Counted from the stretch's first letter, positions 1 through 8,643 are shown. The stretch: 64,000 bases of DNA from Paenibacillus pedocola (GCF_031599675.1 NZ_CP134223.1:372001-436000), one strand, 5' to 3'. Program-made: numbers and translations. The notes: generated from the sequence alone by a model not told the origin.

Positions 1-171
1 GCCCGGCCGATCCGTGACAGCGTCAAGCTGCCCGAAGATGTATCTGCTAAGCTGCTGCCGAAAGAGGAATATGTTAACGCTAAGCCGGTCGGTGACTACA
101 AGGCATGGGAAGAAACGGCGAAGAGCATCCCGCAGCTGTGGCAGGAACGTGTGCTTGTGCATTTGAACTAA
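1..171 (+). CDS. ABC transporter substrate-binding protein, C-terminal fragment
   Basis: The frame is open from the first base and ends in TAA, giving 56 residues of a C-terminus that ends in QERVLVHLN. The 5' part lies outside the window. The assignment rests mainly on context: the stop codon directly abuts the ATG of the first of two permeases, followed by an ATPase, the usual order for a spermidine/iron/phosphonate-type importer. The tail is compatible with the last helices of an extracytoplasmic binding protein. The substrate cannot be read from this fragment. Confidence 0.6.
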   Translation, partial: ARPIRDSVKLPEDVSAKLLPKEEYVNAKPVGDYKAWEETAKSIPQLWQERVLVHLN

Positions 172-1104
172 ATGAAGAAGATGAAACAGAGACAACGCGG
201 GGTCATTCTGGCCCTGCTTCCCTTTGTGCTGATGGTGCTCGCTTTTCAGGTAGTCCCCCTGCTGTCCATGCTGACAGGCAGCTTTCGCAGGGAGGACGGA
301 ACCGGGTTTACGCTGGGTAATTATCTTCACGCTGTGCAGAGCGCTTACTATATGCAGGCGATCAAGAACAGCCTGCTGATCTCTGTCGCCTCCAGTGTGA
401 TCGGCATCGCGGCCGGCCTGCTGTGTGCCTACTGCATCACCCGGTTTACCCCCGCGGTGCGGGATAGGCTGCTGATGCTCTCGAATATGACCTCGAATTT
501 TGCCGGAGTGCCGCTTGCGTTTGCTTATATTATTCTGCTCGGCAACAATGGCGTTTTTACGCTGCTGTTCAAGCAGTGGGGCTGGAGCGTATTCTCGGAC
601 TTTAACCTCTACAGCTGGTCCGGACTGATTCTGGTCTATGTCTATTTCCAGATTCCGCTGGCCTTGCTGCTGCTGTATCCGGCTTTTTACGGCATCCGGG
701 AACAGTGGAAGGAAGCGGCTGCCCTGCTCGGAGCAGGCTCCTGGCAATTCTGGAGAACCGTAGGCCTGCCGGTGCTGTCACCGGCAATCTTCGGCACGCT
801 GGGCATCCTCTTCGCTAACGCGATGGGGGCTTACGCGACGGCCTATGCGCTGGTCGGCGGCAACTATAATCTGCTGGCCGTCCGCATCGGCTCACTGGTT
901 GCCGGCGATGTGGTGACCCAGCCGCAGATGGGCAGCACGCTGGCTGTTCTGCTGGCTCTGAGTACGCTGCTGGCCGTTTATCTCAATCAGCGGATGGTCC
1001 GGCTAACCGAAGGTTTTACCAGCAAACCGCCCCGGAAACGGGCCTGGCGGAGAGAAGCTTCAGCAGGCATACGGGCTGCGGCCTTGGAGGAGGCGGGACA
1101 ATGA
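172..1104 (+). CDS. ABC transporter permease (first of two)
   Basis: This 310-residue integral membrane protein has about six hydrophobic segments, starting with one near residues 10-32. The cytoplasmic EAA loop that contacts the ATPase is visible around residues 180-200 (REQWKEAAALLGAG). It forms the membrane channel with the next gene. The ATG directly follows the stop of the binding-protein gene without a clear Shine-Dalgarno sequence, so translational coupling is likely; a second ATG three codons in is an alternative start. The 3' end overlaps the next gene by 4 bp (ATGA). The family is the PotB/PhnU-like spermidine, iron or phosphonate type; substrate unknown. Confidence 0.85.
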   Translation: MKKMKQRQRGVILALLPFVLMVLAFQVVPLLSMLTGSFRREDGTGFTLGNYLHAVQSAYYMQAIKNSLLISVASSVIGIAAGLLCAYCITRFTPAVRDRLLMLSNMTSNFAGVPLAFAYIILLGNNGVFTLLFKQWGWSVFSDFNLYSWSGLILVYVYFQIPLALLLLYPAFYGIREQWKEAAALLGAGSWQFWRTVGLPVLSPAIFGTLGILFANAMGAYATAYALVGGNYNLLAVRIGSLVAGDVVTQPQMGSTLAVLLALSTLLAVYLNQRMVRLTEGFTSKPPRKRAWRREASAGIRAAALEEAGQ

Positions 1105-1892
1105 ACACACGGCGGAGCGGGCTTGCCCCGCGTACGTTTATGCTGCTGCTCATGGTTTATCTGTTACTGCCGCTGCTGGCGACGGGGCTGTATGCTTTCG
1201 CAGAGAACTGGCAGAACACCCTGCTGCCTGAAGCCTGGACCTTCGGCTGGTTTGGCGAGATGTTTAAGGACATCCGCTTCCTGGAGGCGCTGTGGACTTC
1301 GCTGTATCTGTGTCTGATCACTGTACTCTTGAGCCTCGCAGTCATGCTGCCTGCCGTGTTTGTGATCACGGTTTATTTTCCGTGCTGGGAGAGCTTTATG
1401 AAGGGGATTGTTGTTCTGCCTTATGCCGTACCCGGTGTAGTAGCCGCCGTGGGTCTGATCCGAGCGTATTCCTCAGGCCCGCTGAATATTTCGGGAACCG
1501 CCTATTTGCTGGTCGGGGCTTATTTTGTGGTCATTCTTCCCTATATGTATCAGGGTATCCGCAACAGCCTGCTGAGCGTATCCGCCGTTGAGCTGCTGAA
1601 TGCCGCTGAACTGCTGGGTGCGCGCCGCCGGAGCGCTTTTGTGAATGTGATTCTGCCGAATATCTGGCCGGGTGTTATCGTATCTGCGCTGCTCTCGTTC
1701 TCTGTCCTGTTCGGGGAGTTTGTGCTGACGAATATGCTGGTCGGCGGTCACATTCAGACGATTCAGGTGTATCTGTACAGGCGGGTCGGGGAGAGCGGGC
1801 ATCTGGCCAGCGCGATCGCCATTTCTTATTTTGTATTCATTCTTCTGCTGTCGGCACTGCTGATGCGGCTGGGGACGCTGGGAAAGAGATAG
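1101..1892 (+). CDS. ABC transporter permease (second of two)
   Basis: This 263-residue membrane protein of the PotC/PhnV type has a first hydrophobic segment at about residues 13-32 and an EAA-like loop near residues 163-180 (SAVELLNAAELLGARR). It should pair with the upstream permease in a 1:1 channel. It starts inside the last codons of that gene, a typical coupling arrangement, and is followed after 25 bp, which include a GGAGG ribosome binding site, by the ATPase gene. The pattern of one binding protein, two different permeases and one ATPase fits small-molecule import, not export. Confidence 0.85.
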   Translation: MNTRRSGLAPRTFMLLLMVYLLLPLLATGLYAFAENWQNTLLPEAWTFGWFGEMFKDIRFLEALWTSLYLCLITVLLSLAVMLPAVFVITVYFPCWESFMKGIVVLPYAVPGVVAAVGLIRAYSSGPLNISGTAYLLVGAYFVVILPYMYQGIRNSLLSVSAVELLNAAELLGARRRSAFVNVILPNIWPGVIVSALLSFSVLFGEFVLTNMLVGGHIQTIQVYLYRRVGESGHLASAIAISYFVFILLLSALLMRLGTLGKR

Positions 1893-1917
1893 CTCATGTG
1901 GAGGAGGGAATGACCGG

Positions 1918-2961
1918 ATGAACGATTACTTGAAGCTTGAGGGGATCCGCAAAAGGTTCGGGGATGCCCAGGTGCTGAATGGAGTGGATCTGAGTGTCGC
2001 CGAAGGGGAGCTTGTCACGCTGCTCGGTCCGTCCGGCTGCGGAAAAAGCACGCTGCTGCGCTGCATCGCCGGCCTGGCCGAGCTGGATGGCGGCAGCATT
2101 GTGCTGGAGCGGCGGGAGCTGACGAGCCTGCCGCCGCGCAGCAGGGATGTGGGCATGGTGTTCCAGTCCTATGCGCTGTTCCCCAATCTGACCGTCAGCC
2201 AGAATGTGGAATACGGGATGCGCATGCGCGGGATGGCTCCTGCGGCGCGGCGCAGCCGCTGCCGGGAGCTGCTCGCGATGGTCGATCTTGAAGATAAGCG
2301 GGATATGTATCCGCAATTGCTATCCGGGGGCCAGCAGCAGCGGGTGGCGCTGGCCCGCTCGCTCGCCGTCCAGCCGAAGCTGCTGCTGCTGGATGAACCG
2401 CTCAGCGCACTCGACGCCAAGATCCGCAAGAACCTGCGGGCGGAGATCCGTCAGATCCAGCGGAGGCTGGGGATGACGACGCTGTTCGTTACCCACGACC
2501 AGGAAGAGGCGCTGATTCTGTCGGACCGGATCTGCATCATGAACCAGGGCCGGATGGTTCAGGAGGGCTCACCGGAGCAGCTGTATACAGCGCCGCGGAC
2601 GGAATTTGCCGCCCGGTTCATGGGCAGCTACAATGTGCTGACCCGGGCCGAGGCGCTGACGCTGTTCCGCAGCGTGCGCAGCGCAGCGGACAGCTTCGCC
2701 ATCCGGCCCGAAGCACTTAGGCTGCTGCCGGAAGGCGACAAGCCGGGGGAGGACACAGACGGCATGACCTCTGTGAAGGGGATGGTACAGTCTGTATCTG
2801 TGCTCGGCAATATTATCCGGGCTGTAGTGGAGGCGGCGGGGATTTGCCTAACCGTAGATTTGCTGAATGACGGACGCTGGCTGCGCGTGCGGGAGGGCGA
2901 GGGAGTTACCCTTTTGCTGGACCCGTCCCAGCTGCTGCAGCTGGAACAGGAGGGAGCCTGA
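1918..2961 (+). CDS. ABC transporter ATP-binding protein, PotA/FbpC type
   Basis: This 347-residue ATPase powers the importer. Walker A (GPSGCGKST, residues 37-45), the Q-loop (VFQSYALFPN), the signature LSGGQQQR (135-142), Walker B (LLLLDE) and the switch histidine (VTHDQEEA) are all intact. About 110 residues follow the ATPase core and should form a TOBE-type C-terminal domain, as in PotA, FbpC and PhnT. It has a GGAGG ribosome binding site. Two bases separate it from the phosphoesterase gene, so all these genes are very probably one operon. Confidence 0.9.
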   Translation: MNDYLKLEGIRKRFGDAQVLNGVDLSVAEGELVTLLGPSGCGKSTLLRCIAGLAELDGGSIVLERRELTSLPPRSRDVGMVFQSYALFPNLTVSQNVEYGMRMRGMAPAARRSRCRELLAMVDLEDKRDMYPQLLSGGQQQRVALARSLAVQPKLLLLDEPLSALDAKIRKNLRAEIRQIQRRLGMTTLFVTHDQEEALILSDRICIMNQGRMVQEGSPEQLYTAPRTEFAARFMGSYNVLTRAEALTLFRSVRSAADSFAIRPEALRLLPEGDKPGEDTDGMTSVKGMVQSVSVLGNIIRAVVEAAGICLTVDLLNDGRWLRVREGEGVTLLLDPSQLLQLEQEGA

Positions 2962-2963
2962 AG

Positions 2964-3800
2964 ATGACGGATACAGCGAATAAGCTTATCGTAGTGGTGC
3001 TGGACGGGCTGCGGTACGATGCCGCCCGCAAATATATGGGTTACATGGAGCATCTGGTAGAGCAGGGTCAGATGTCCTGCTGCAGTGTACAGTCCGAGCT
3101 GCCCAGTCTCTCGCGGCCTCTGTATGAAGTGCTGCTGACGGGGACGCCGGTATCGAGGAACGGAATCACCGCCAATCATATTGTCAGGCTGAGCCATGAA
3201 GAGAGCGTCTTTCATCTTGCTGTCGCCGCCAATCTGCGCACAGCTGCAGCGGCATATCACTGGGTCAGCGAGCTGTACAGCTCGGCGCCGTTTGATCCTG
3301 TTGCCGACCGCCATCAGCACAATGTCCTGAAGCCGATCCAGCATGGCAGCTTCTACTTTGAGGATCATTACCCGGACAGTCATGTATTCGCTGATGCCGA
3401 ATATTTGCGCACTGCCTATGATCCCCATTTTCTCTATATTCACCCGATGAATATTGATGATGCCGGACACCGCTCCGGCGGGGAGAGTAAGGAGTATGAG
3501 CTGGCGGTCCGCAGGGCAGACGGTCTGCTCGCCACACTGCTGCCGAAGTGGGTGGAGGAAGGCTATAAAGTGATAATAACGGCGGATCATGGGATGAACG
3601 CTAACGGGTGTCATGGCGGTGTAACGCCGGCTGAACGGCTGGTGCCGCTGTACATATCCGGCAATAACGGACTACTGCCGGAAGCGGGAGCCGTGACCCT
3701 GCCCCAGCTGCTGCTCGCCCCGTTAATGTGCCGTTGCCTGGGACTCGCACCCTCTAAAGCGATGATCACGGAGGGGCTGCCGTCTCTTGTACAAACATAA
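2964..3800 (+). CDS. alkaline phosphatase superfamily phosphoesterase
   Basis: This 278-residue enzyme of the nucleotide pyrophosphatase/phosphonoacetate hydrolase branch carries the metal ligands expected for the fold: D14 in VVLDGLR, DDAGH (residues 164-168), ADHG (206-209) and H216. The nucleophile is probably Ser47 or Ser49 in LPSLSRP. No signal peptide is visible, so it should act in the cytoplasm. Being the last gene of an ABC import operon, it probably hydrolyses the imported compound; a phosphate mono- or diester or a phosphonate is the natural guess, but the substrate is not proven. The importer type resembles aminoethylphosphonate transporters, which is consistent but not decisive. 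Confidence 0.8.
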   Translation: MTDTANKLIVVVLDGLRYDAARKYMGYMEHLVEQGQMSCCSVQSELPSLSRPLYEVLLTGTPVSRNGITANHIVRLSHEESVFHLAVAANLRTAAAAYHWVSELYSSAPFDPVADRHQHNVLKPIQHGSFYFEDHYPDSHVFADAEYLRTAYDPHFLYIHPMNIDDAGHRSGGESKEYELAVRRADGLLATLLPKWVEEGYKVIITADHGMNANGCHGGVTPAERLVPLYISGNNGLLPEAGAVTLPQLLLAPLMCRCLGLAPSKAMITEGLPSLVQT

Positions 3801-3840
3801 GAATTTATATGTTGCACGCCATAAATCATCCTTATGTTGG

Positions 3841-4019
3841 GTTTCCTCCACCTAAATTCTGCCGGGACGGGATGAAGAGGGACGCTAGTTGGATTTACTC
3901 CACCTAATCGCTCCTGTATGGGCCCGAATCAGCGTTTCTCGGAAAATTAAGTGGAGGTTTTCCCGCTAAACTATGATGTTAGGCGAAGTTGGACGAATTA
4001 GCTGGAGGTTTTCCCGCTA
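3841..4019. repeat. extragenic inverted/direct repeat element
   Basis: Four related copies of a short box lie in this gap. Two copies of CTCCACCTAA (3846-3855 and 3898-3907) are in one orientation. Two copies of a 22-bp box (3947-3968 and 3998-4019), built around AGTGGAGGTTTTCCCGCTA and differing by two bases, are in the other. Spacing within each pair is 51-52 bp, so the element is both a direct and an inverted repeat and could fold into a large hairpin. A related fragment lies near position 8514. No open reading frame of note is present. This is probably a dispersed extragenic repeat of the genome. Confidence 0.6.
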
Positions 4020-4109
4020 GTGTCGCCAGATCACAACAAGGCTTATCCGGGCTGCGGGCCGTACTTGCCCCGATATCTTTCAGGGGACGGCTTTCTTTCA
4101 TATTCATGC

Positions 4110-4115
4110 TATAAT
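4110..4115 (+). promoter_or_regulatory. probable -10 element for the DUF6953-like gene
   Basis: A perfect TATAAT stands 42 bp before the chosen ATG. No good -35 hexamer is visible at 16-18 bp spacing, so the promoter is only partly supported. Confidence 0.4.
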
Positions 4116-4157
4116 GAGGAATATTGCTTATGGCATTTTGAAAGGGGCAGCAGCCTG

Positions 4158-4394
4158 ATGGAAGTTACCGCACAAGAGGTAGCGGAATGGATGGTCAAGG
4201 AGATCCGTTTTACCGGAACCCTGCACCAGACCGCCGCGATTGAATATGTTAAGGCCAATTTCGGCGAACAGTTTGTGTTTGTCAATGAGAACGGGAACGC
4301 CTCGCTGTCTAAGGACGTGAAGAAGGCTTTCCGTAAGCTGCATGGCGGAAGAATCGCCTGGGACCGCGACGGTTTTCTGTGGGCTTGGACGTGA
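4158..4394 (+). CDS. small DUF6953-like protein
   Basis: This 78-residue protein begins MEVTAQEVAEWM and contains a VNENGNASLSKDVKKAFRKL stretch. It resembles small Bacillales proteins grouped as DUF6953, whose function is unknown. The ATG was chosen because AAAGGGG lies 10 bp upstream and a TATAAT box precedes it; the frame is open further upstream, but that part runs into the repeat element. It is a soluble, single-domain protein with a helix-then-sheet look and no signal peptide. It is followed closely by a terminator hairpin, so it is probably a single-gene transcript. Confidence 0.65.
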   Translation: MEVTAQEVAEWMVKEIRFTGTLHQTAAIEYVKANFGEQFVFVNENGNASLSKDVKKAFRKLHGGRIAWDRDGFLWAWT

Positions 4395-4400
4395 AACAGG

Positions 4401-4434
4401 AAGGACCATTGCTCTGGCAGCAATGGTCCTTTCT
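4401..4434 (+). terminator. intrinsic terminator of the DUF6953-like gene
   Basis: A 12-bp stem (AAGGACCATTGC with GCAATGGTCCTT, loop of about 7) is followed by TTCTATTT, just after the stop codon. Confidence 0.7.
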
Positions 4435-4461
4435 ATTTGAGAACCGGATATGTATAAAGAA

Positions 4462-4504
4462 GCAAAGCCCCTTCCCACAATTGTTCTGTGGAAAGGGGCT
4501 TTGC
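4462..4504. terminator. terminator hairpin between convergent genes
   Basis: An inverted repeat (GCAAAGCCCC...GGGGCTTTGC, stem up to 18 bp) lies just beyond the stop of the minus-strand helicase gene. A T-rich stretch follows it on the minus strand. Confidence 0.7.
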
Positions 4505-4526
4505 CCATAGGTGCGTCTGTCCTGTA

Positions 4527-6857
4527 TTACACAGGAACCTCCCGGGTGCTTTTCTCCATGGGCGAGCTGCACAGCGGGCAGGGCTTGGAGGCCAAATGAT
4601 CCTCGGCCCCGCCTGCCTTCATCCGGGTCCAGCCCGGGCAGCTTGTGCCGGTACAGTTCCAGACCGGAACAGTATGCATCCGTACATTCGCTCCGCTGCC
4701 GGAGGAATACGATCTGGCCCCGCCGGTTCTTGTTACCGTCACAGAGGCGGGTGCAGGCCGGGAAGGGGCGGCTGCTGCGCGGAAGGCGGACAGCATAAAG
4801 CGGGAGACTTCCGCTTTCTTCCCCCGGTGTCTGGCCGGTGAGCTGATGAACAGCTCTTCCCGGGCCCGGGTGACGGCCACGTATGCGAGCCGCCGCTCTT
4901 CTTCCAGCGCGGCAATGCCGGACTCACTGTGGGTCTTGAAGGCGCTGGCTGCCGGGGGCTTGGCCGTCTTCCGGTCTTTCAGCCGCTCGCCCTCGAGCGC
5001 TGAGCTGTGGGGAAGGATGCCCTCCGATGCGCCGATCAGGAAGACAACGGGGAACTCCAGCCCCTTGGACTTGTGAATGGTCATCAGCGCAATCCGGTTG
5101 CCCTGCTCCTTCAGGCCGGGCTGGCGGCTCAGCTCATTCCGCTCGGTAATATTCGCAATGAATTCGAGGAAGACCGGGATGCTGTCGAACCGTTCAGCCG
5201 AGGACTCCAGCTCGTCCAGCATTTCCTTGAGCGTCTCCCGGTGCAATGTAGCCTGGTGCCGTTCATTGGCTTCAATGAAATAGTCATAGAAGTTCGTGCG
5301 GATCTGGCGGATCGCCTGCACCGGTGTTAACGCCGCCAGACCGCGGATCAGCTCCAGCCGGTCCCGCAGCTTAGCGCCTTTGAAATCCTCCATGCCTGGC
5401 AGCGACAGGAGATGGATCAGCGGTCCTTGCTTGGGCTGGACAGCCTCCATCCGGCGGATATGGTCCATGCCTTTTTCCCGGCTCATATAGAGGGTCGGGA
5501 GGATATTCTCCATAGCCGCGAAGTTGCGCCGGTTCAGCGACAGCCGCAGATGATCCAGCACCGGGGAGATCAGCCAGTGCTCGTAGAGCAGCTGGCCTTC
5601 CCCGTAATCCACATAGGGGATATCCCGCAGGAGGAGCAGCTCCAGCACCGCCCGGTTGCTGCTGGAAGCACGGTAGAGCAGGGCGAAATCACGGTATTCC
5701 CTGTTACCGCTGTCCACTTGGCTGACAATATGTTCAACAATCTGCTCGGCCTCCTCGTCCGCGGTCTGCGGGCGCAGATACCGGGGCTGGCTGCCGCTGT
5801 TTTTGGCGGCCTGCAGGGTTTTGGAGCGCCGCCGCAGGTTATGGCGGATGATGCCGTTGCCAAGGCCGACAATAGCCGGGCCGGAGCGGTAGTTGATATT
5901 CAGCGTGATTACCTTGGCGCCCGGATAGAGCTTCTCGAATTCAAGGATGAACTCGCTGCGCGCGCCGTTGAATGAATAGATCGTCTGGTCATCATCGCCG
6001 ACAACCATCAGATTATGCTGCGGATGGGCTATCATTTTGACCAGCTCATATTGCAGCGCATTCGTATCCTGAAATTCGTCGACCATGACATACTGGAATT
6101 TCTGCTGCAGCTCTTGCAGCAGCGCGGGCTGCTCCCGCAGCATTTTGTATGCGATCAGCAGCACATCGTCGAAATCGATTTTGAAATTATCGGTTTTCCA
6201 TTGCTCGTACAGGACCAGGATCGCTTTCATTTCCTGTTCTGCTGTTGTGCTCTCCGGCAGATTCTCCGCTTCGCCCATATTCATCTTGCAGGAAGAGAGC
6301 AGGGCGAGCAGTGTTTCCGGCGGATAGGCATCCTTCGGCAGCCCCAGCTCCCGCATAATCTGCTTCAGCAGGATGTGCTGACGGCGTGTCTCATGAAAGA
6401 TGTCCTGCCGCAGTCCTTGTCTTCTCAGGAAATAGAGAAAAAAGGAGTGGAACGTGCGGGCCTGGAGACGGGCGGCATCGCTCTCCTCAACACCAGGCAG
6501 CAAGGCGATACGCTCACGCATTTCTGCAGCCGCCTTACTCGAGAAGGTAAGCAGCAGCATCCGGCTGGGCGAGATGCCCCGTACCGACAGCAAATAGCCG
6601 GTCCTGCAGATCAGCACCGAGGTTTTACCGGAGCCTGCCCCGGCCAGTGTCAGCAGCGGCCCCTGATAATGCCGTACTGCCGCGATCTGCGGCTGATTGA
6701 GCAGTATGCCCCCTTCTTCCAGCCTGCGGAAATAAGCGGCATCACTTTCCTCCGACTTCACCATCTCGCGGCTGGTCCGGGCTGAAGCGATGGCCGCCTG
6801 GGGAATGCGCTCACCGGTTGCGCCCAGCGGTATATTATGAAATAAAAGCTTGTTCAT
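4527..6857 (-). CDS. UvrD/Rep-type ATP-dependent DNA helicase
   Basis: This superfamily 1A helicase of 776 residues unwinds DNA using ATP. Walker A is GAGSGKTS (residues 73-80), motif II is DEFQDT, and downstream motifs include GDDDQTIYSFNGA, NYRS, MTIHKSKGLEFPVVFL and VAVTRAREEL, so the helicase core is complete. The last ~50 residues contain two cysteine pairs (CTGTSC and CPLC) that may form a zinc ribbon, which the standard UvrD/PcrA form lacks. The start at 6857 is preferred because GAAGGTGA lies 7 bp upstream; an in-frame ATG 15 bp earlier has no good ribosome site. It probably acts in repair or recombination and is not necessarily the essential PcrA. Confidence 0.85.
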   Translation of the reverse strand: MNKLLFHNIPLGATGERIPQAAIASARTSREMVKSEESDAAYFRRLEEGGILLNQPQIAAVRHYQGPLLTLAGAGSGKTSVLICRTGYLLSVRGISPSRMLLLTFSSKAAAEMRERIALLPGVEESDAARLQARTFHSFFLYFLRRQGLRQDIFHETRRQHILLKQIMRELGLPKDAYPPETLLALLSSCKMNMGEAENLPESTTAEQEMKAILVLYEQWKTDNFKIDFDDVLLIAYKMLREQPALLQELQQKFQYVMVDEFQDTNALQYELVKMIAHPQHNLMVVGDDDQTIYSFNGARSEFILEFEKLYPGAKVITLNINYRSGPAIVGLGNGIIRHNLRRRSKTLQAAKNSGSQPRYLRPQTADEEAEQIVEHIVSQVDSGNREYRDFALLYRASSSNRAVLELLLLRDIPYVDYGEGQLLYEHWLISPVLDHLRLSLNRRNFAAMENILPTLYMSREKGMDHIRRMEAVQPKQGPLIHLLSLPGMEDFKGAKLRDRLELIRGLAALTPVQAIRQIRTNFYDYFIEANERHQATLHRETLKEMLDELESSAERFDSIPVFLEFIANITERNELSRQPGLKEQGNRIALMTIHKSKGLEFPVVFLIGASEGILPHSSALEGERLKDRKTAKPPAASAFKTHSESGIAALEEERRLAYVAVTRAREELFISSPARHRGKKAEVSRFMLSAFRAAAAPSRPAPASVTVTRTGGARSYSSGSGANVRMHTVPVWNCTGTSCPGWTRMKAGGAEDHLASKPCPLCSSPMEKSTREVPV

Positions 6858-7076
6858 TAGATTCACCTTCATTTAAGTCCACTAACGGGTTGATTTTTGC
6901 CAACTTACACTATAACACGTATCTGTTTTGGCGAAATGTTATTTTTATGCCAGAGGATGGAACGCCGATGAGGATCGGTGCTGCAGAGGGGGAAATGCTG
7001 AAATGAGATAAATTGCAGGGTGGACCCATCCAGGGCACCTTAAGCAGTAGCCCCTTTTTAACGGCAGTCTTAACGG

Positions 7077-7535
7077 TCACTTTATCTTTCCAAGCATATA
7101 GTTCACTTTGCGCTCGTACCCGCGGGGTTTGTTCTCCCGGATCTCTTCGAGCAGAAAAGCCAGTGCCCGTTTTACCCGTGGAGGCATGCCTTTGGCTATA
7201 GCGGCATATTCCTTCAGGAACCTATCGTCGCTCAAGATCCGCTCATTCAGCACGATGGCCCAGCCCCGGGCAGGCTCGAGCATCTCAGGCAGCGATTCCA
7301 GCAGCTGGGTCAGGTACATCTCCATGTGGCAGCTCTCCACGAAATGAACGAGGCTGAACATCATTTCCTCGTGCTCGGTCTCATCATCGAACACCTTGAA
7401 AATCTGCTGGATCACAGCATCCTCGGTATCACCTGCCAGCCCTTCAAGCGCCTGTTCGAACAGCTCGCACTCCAGCTCCGTCCGCAGCAGGCGGTTGTTG
7501 TACAGCTGGGCGATGCCCGGATACATATTCATCAT
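7077..7535 (-). CDS. Imm30-like immunity family protein
   Basis: This acidic, helical 152-residue protein has the block FDDETEHEEMMFSLVHFVES followed by YLTQLLESLPEML and GWAIVLNERILSDD, which resembles the Imm30 family associated with polymorphic toxins. The start (ATG, with a second ATG right after) was chosen for the AGGAGG 7 bp upstream; the frame is open further, but that part is the tail of the next gene. It lies 10 bp after the HAD phosphatase gene in the same operon. No toxin gene is visible nearby, so it is an orphan immunity-like protein. The family call is by pattern only. Confidence 0.55.
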   Translation of the reverse strand: MMNMYPGIAQLYNNRLLRTELECELFEQALEGLAGDTEDAVIQQIFKVFDDETEHEEMMFSLVHFVESCHMEMYLTQLLESLPEMLEPARGWAIVLNERILSDDRFLKEYAAIAKGMPPRVKRALAFLLEEIRENKPRGYERKVNYMLGKIK

Positions 7536-7545
7536 GAGCGGCCTC

Positions 7546-8409
7546 CTACTTCCGGTCCAAAAGATGGCGGATTCCGGCGGCAACACCATGCTCTACATTA
7601 GTCAGTGTGATGAAATCAGCGGTTTCCTTGAGCAGGGCAGCGGCATTCCCCATGGCAATTTTATAGCCGGCCGTCTCAAACATCGGGAGATCATTATAGC
7701 TGTCGCCCATAACGGCAACTTGCTCCGTAGGAATGTCATAGTGGGCAGCCAGCAGGCTTACGCCGTTACCTTTGTTGGCCTCCTTGTGGTTGATCTCAAT
7801 ATTACTCTCATGAGAAGCGGTAATAATGAGCCCGGGAATCGCTGCAAACCGTGTAGATGCTTCTTTGAGCACTTCAGGGTTCAGCGAGAAGGCCAGAGCT
7901 TTATAAATGGGGTCTTCTTCTTTGCTCCAAATTTCCTCCATACTCTCTACGTAAGTAACGGCAGCCTGCTGAAACTGCTTGGCAATCATGGCCTTCAACA
8001 GCCAGCCGAAGCCCTCTGGGATTTCTTCGTCTTTGAGCTCCGACAATTTCTCCAGTCTGACACGCTTGTCCAGCTCTACATATACATTATCTTTGGTATA
8101 CACTTCGTAATAAAGCTCAGGAATCTCGTTCATCCAGCGCAGCACAGGGATAATATCCTCTTTGTCGAGCGGCCGGCTGGCCGCAAGGGAGCCGTCAGGC
8201 AGCATCAGCAGTGCTCCGTTCAGACAGACCACAGGGCATTCCAGATTGGCCAGCCGCAGCTGCCGCTCCGCATCCATGTAAGAGCGTCCGGTGGCAATCG
8301 CCACGATATGCCCCAGACTTTGTGCATGGAGGATAGCCTCGCGGTTCTCCGCGCTAATCCTTCCATCTTCATTTAGTAGTGTCCCGTCCATATCAAGTGC
8401 AATCAGCAT
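7546..8409 (-). CDS. Cof-type HAD-IIB family phosphatase
   Basis: This 287-residue haloacid-dehalogenase-fold phosphatase has motif I DMDGTLLNEDG (from residue 6), ATGRSY for the threonine/serine region, and motif IV GDSYNDLPMFETAGYKIAMGNA. The long insertion between motifs is the type IIB cap. Proteins of this group dephosphorylate small metabolites such as sugar phosphates or flavin intermediates; the substrate cannot be assigned. It is the first gene of a two-gene operon with the Imm30-like gene. Confidence 0.88.
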   Translation of the reverse strand: MLIALDMDGTLLNEDGRISAENREAILHAQSLGHIVAIATGRSYMDAERQLRLANLECPVVCLNGALLMLPDGSLAASRPLDKEDIIPVLRWMNEIPELYYEVYTKDNVYVELDKRVRLEKLSELKDEEIPEGFGWLLKAMIAKQFQQAAVTYVESMEEIWSKEEDPIYKALAFSLNPEVLKEASTRFAAIPGLIITASHESNIEINHKEANKGNGVSLLAAHYDIPTEQVAVMGDSYNDLPMFETAGYKIAMGNAAALLKETADFITLTNVEHGVAAGIRHLLDRK

Positions 8410-8504
8410 AGCAGTGTTCTCCTTTTCCGTTCAAAAGTTATCCCCATCGTGGAGAGTGAAATGATTCTTTGTATTTTATCACTAATTCTGTGTAAATAAA
8501 AAAT

Positions 8505-8542
8505 CCATTTTCAAGTAAGTGGAGGATTTTCAGAAAGGACTC
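8505..8542. repeat. fragment resembling the 3.9-kb extragenic repeat
   Basis: TTTTCAAGTAAGTGGAGGATTTTC matches the AGTGGAGGTTTTCCC core of the element at 3947-4019 with a few changes. Only one box is seen, so this may be a decayed copy or chance similarity. Confidence 0.35.
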
Positions 8543-8643
8543 CGGTCGTGTTACAATGAGAGGTAGACCAACAAGCAGGCATCCTGAGCACTTTCAGCTT
8601 ACATTGCCCATTGTGAATTGTTTTTAGGTAAGGGGGATAAAAA

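Noticed and set aside
2628..3614. 328-codon minus-strand frame opposite the ABC ATPase and phosphoesterase genes
   Set aside because: It lies antisense to two genes with clear catalytic motifs and its translation resembles no protein; high GC in codon position three of the real genes creates such frames.
4020..4157. Longer N-terminus for the DUF6953-like gene from a GTG at 4020
   Set aside because: The extension runs from the repeat element through the promoter-like TATAAT; the ATG at 4158 has the ribosome site.
6015..6785. 256-codon plus-strand frame inside the helicase gene
   Set aside because: Antisense shadow of a gene with complete helicase motifs.
6953..7009. Short plus-strand frame between the helicase and Imm30-like genes
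   Set aside because: Only 19 codons, no ribosome site, no recognisable product.
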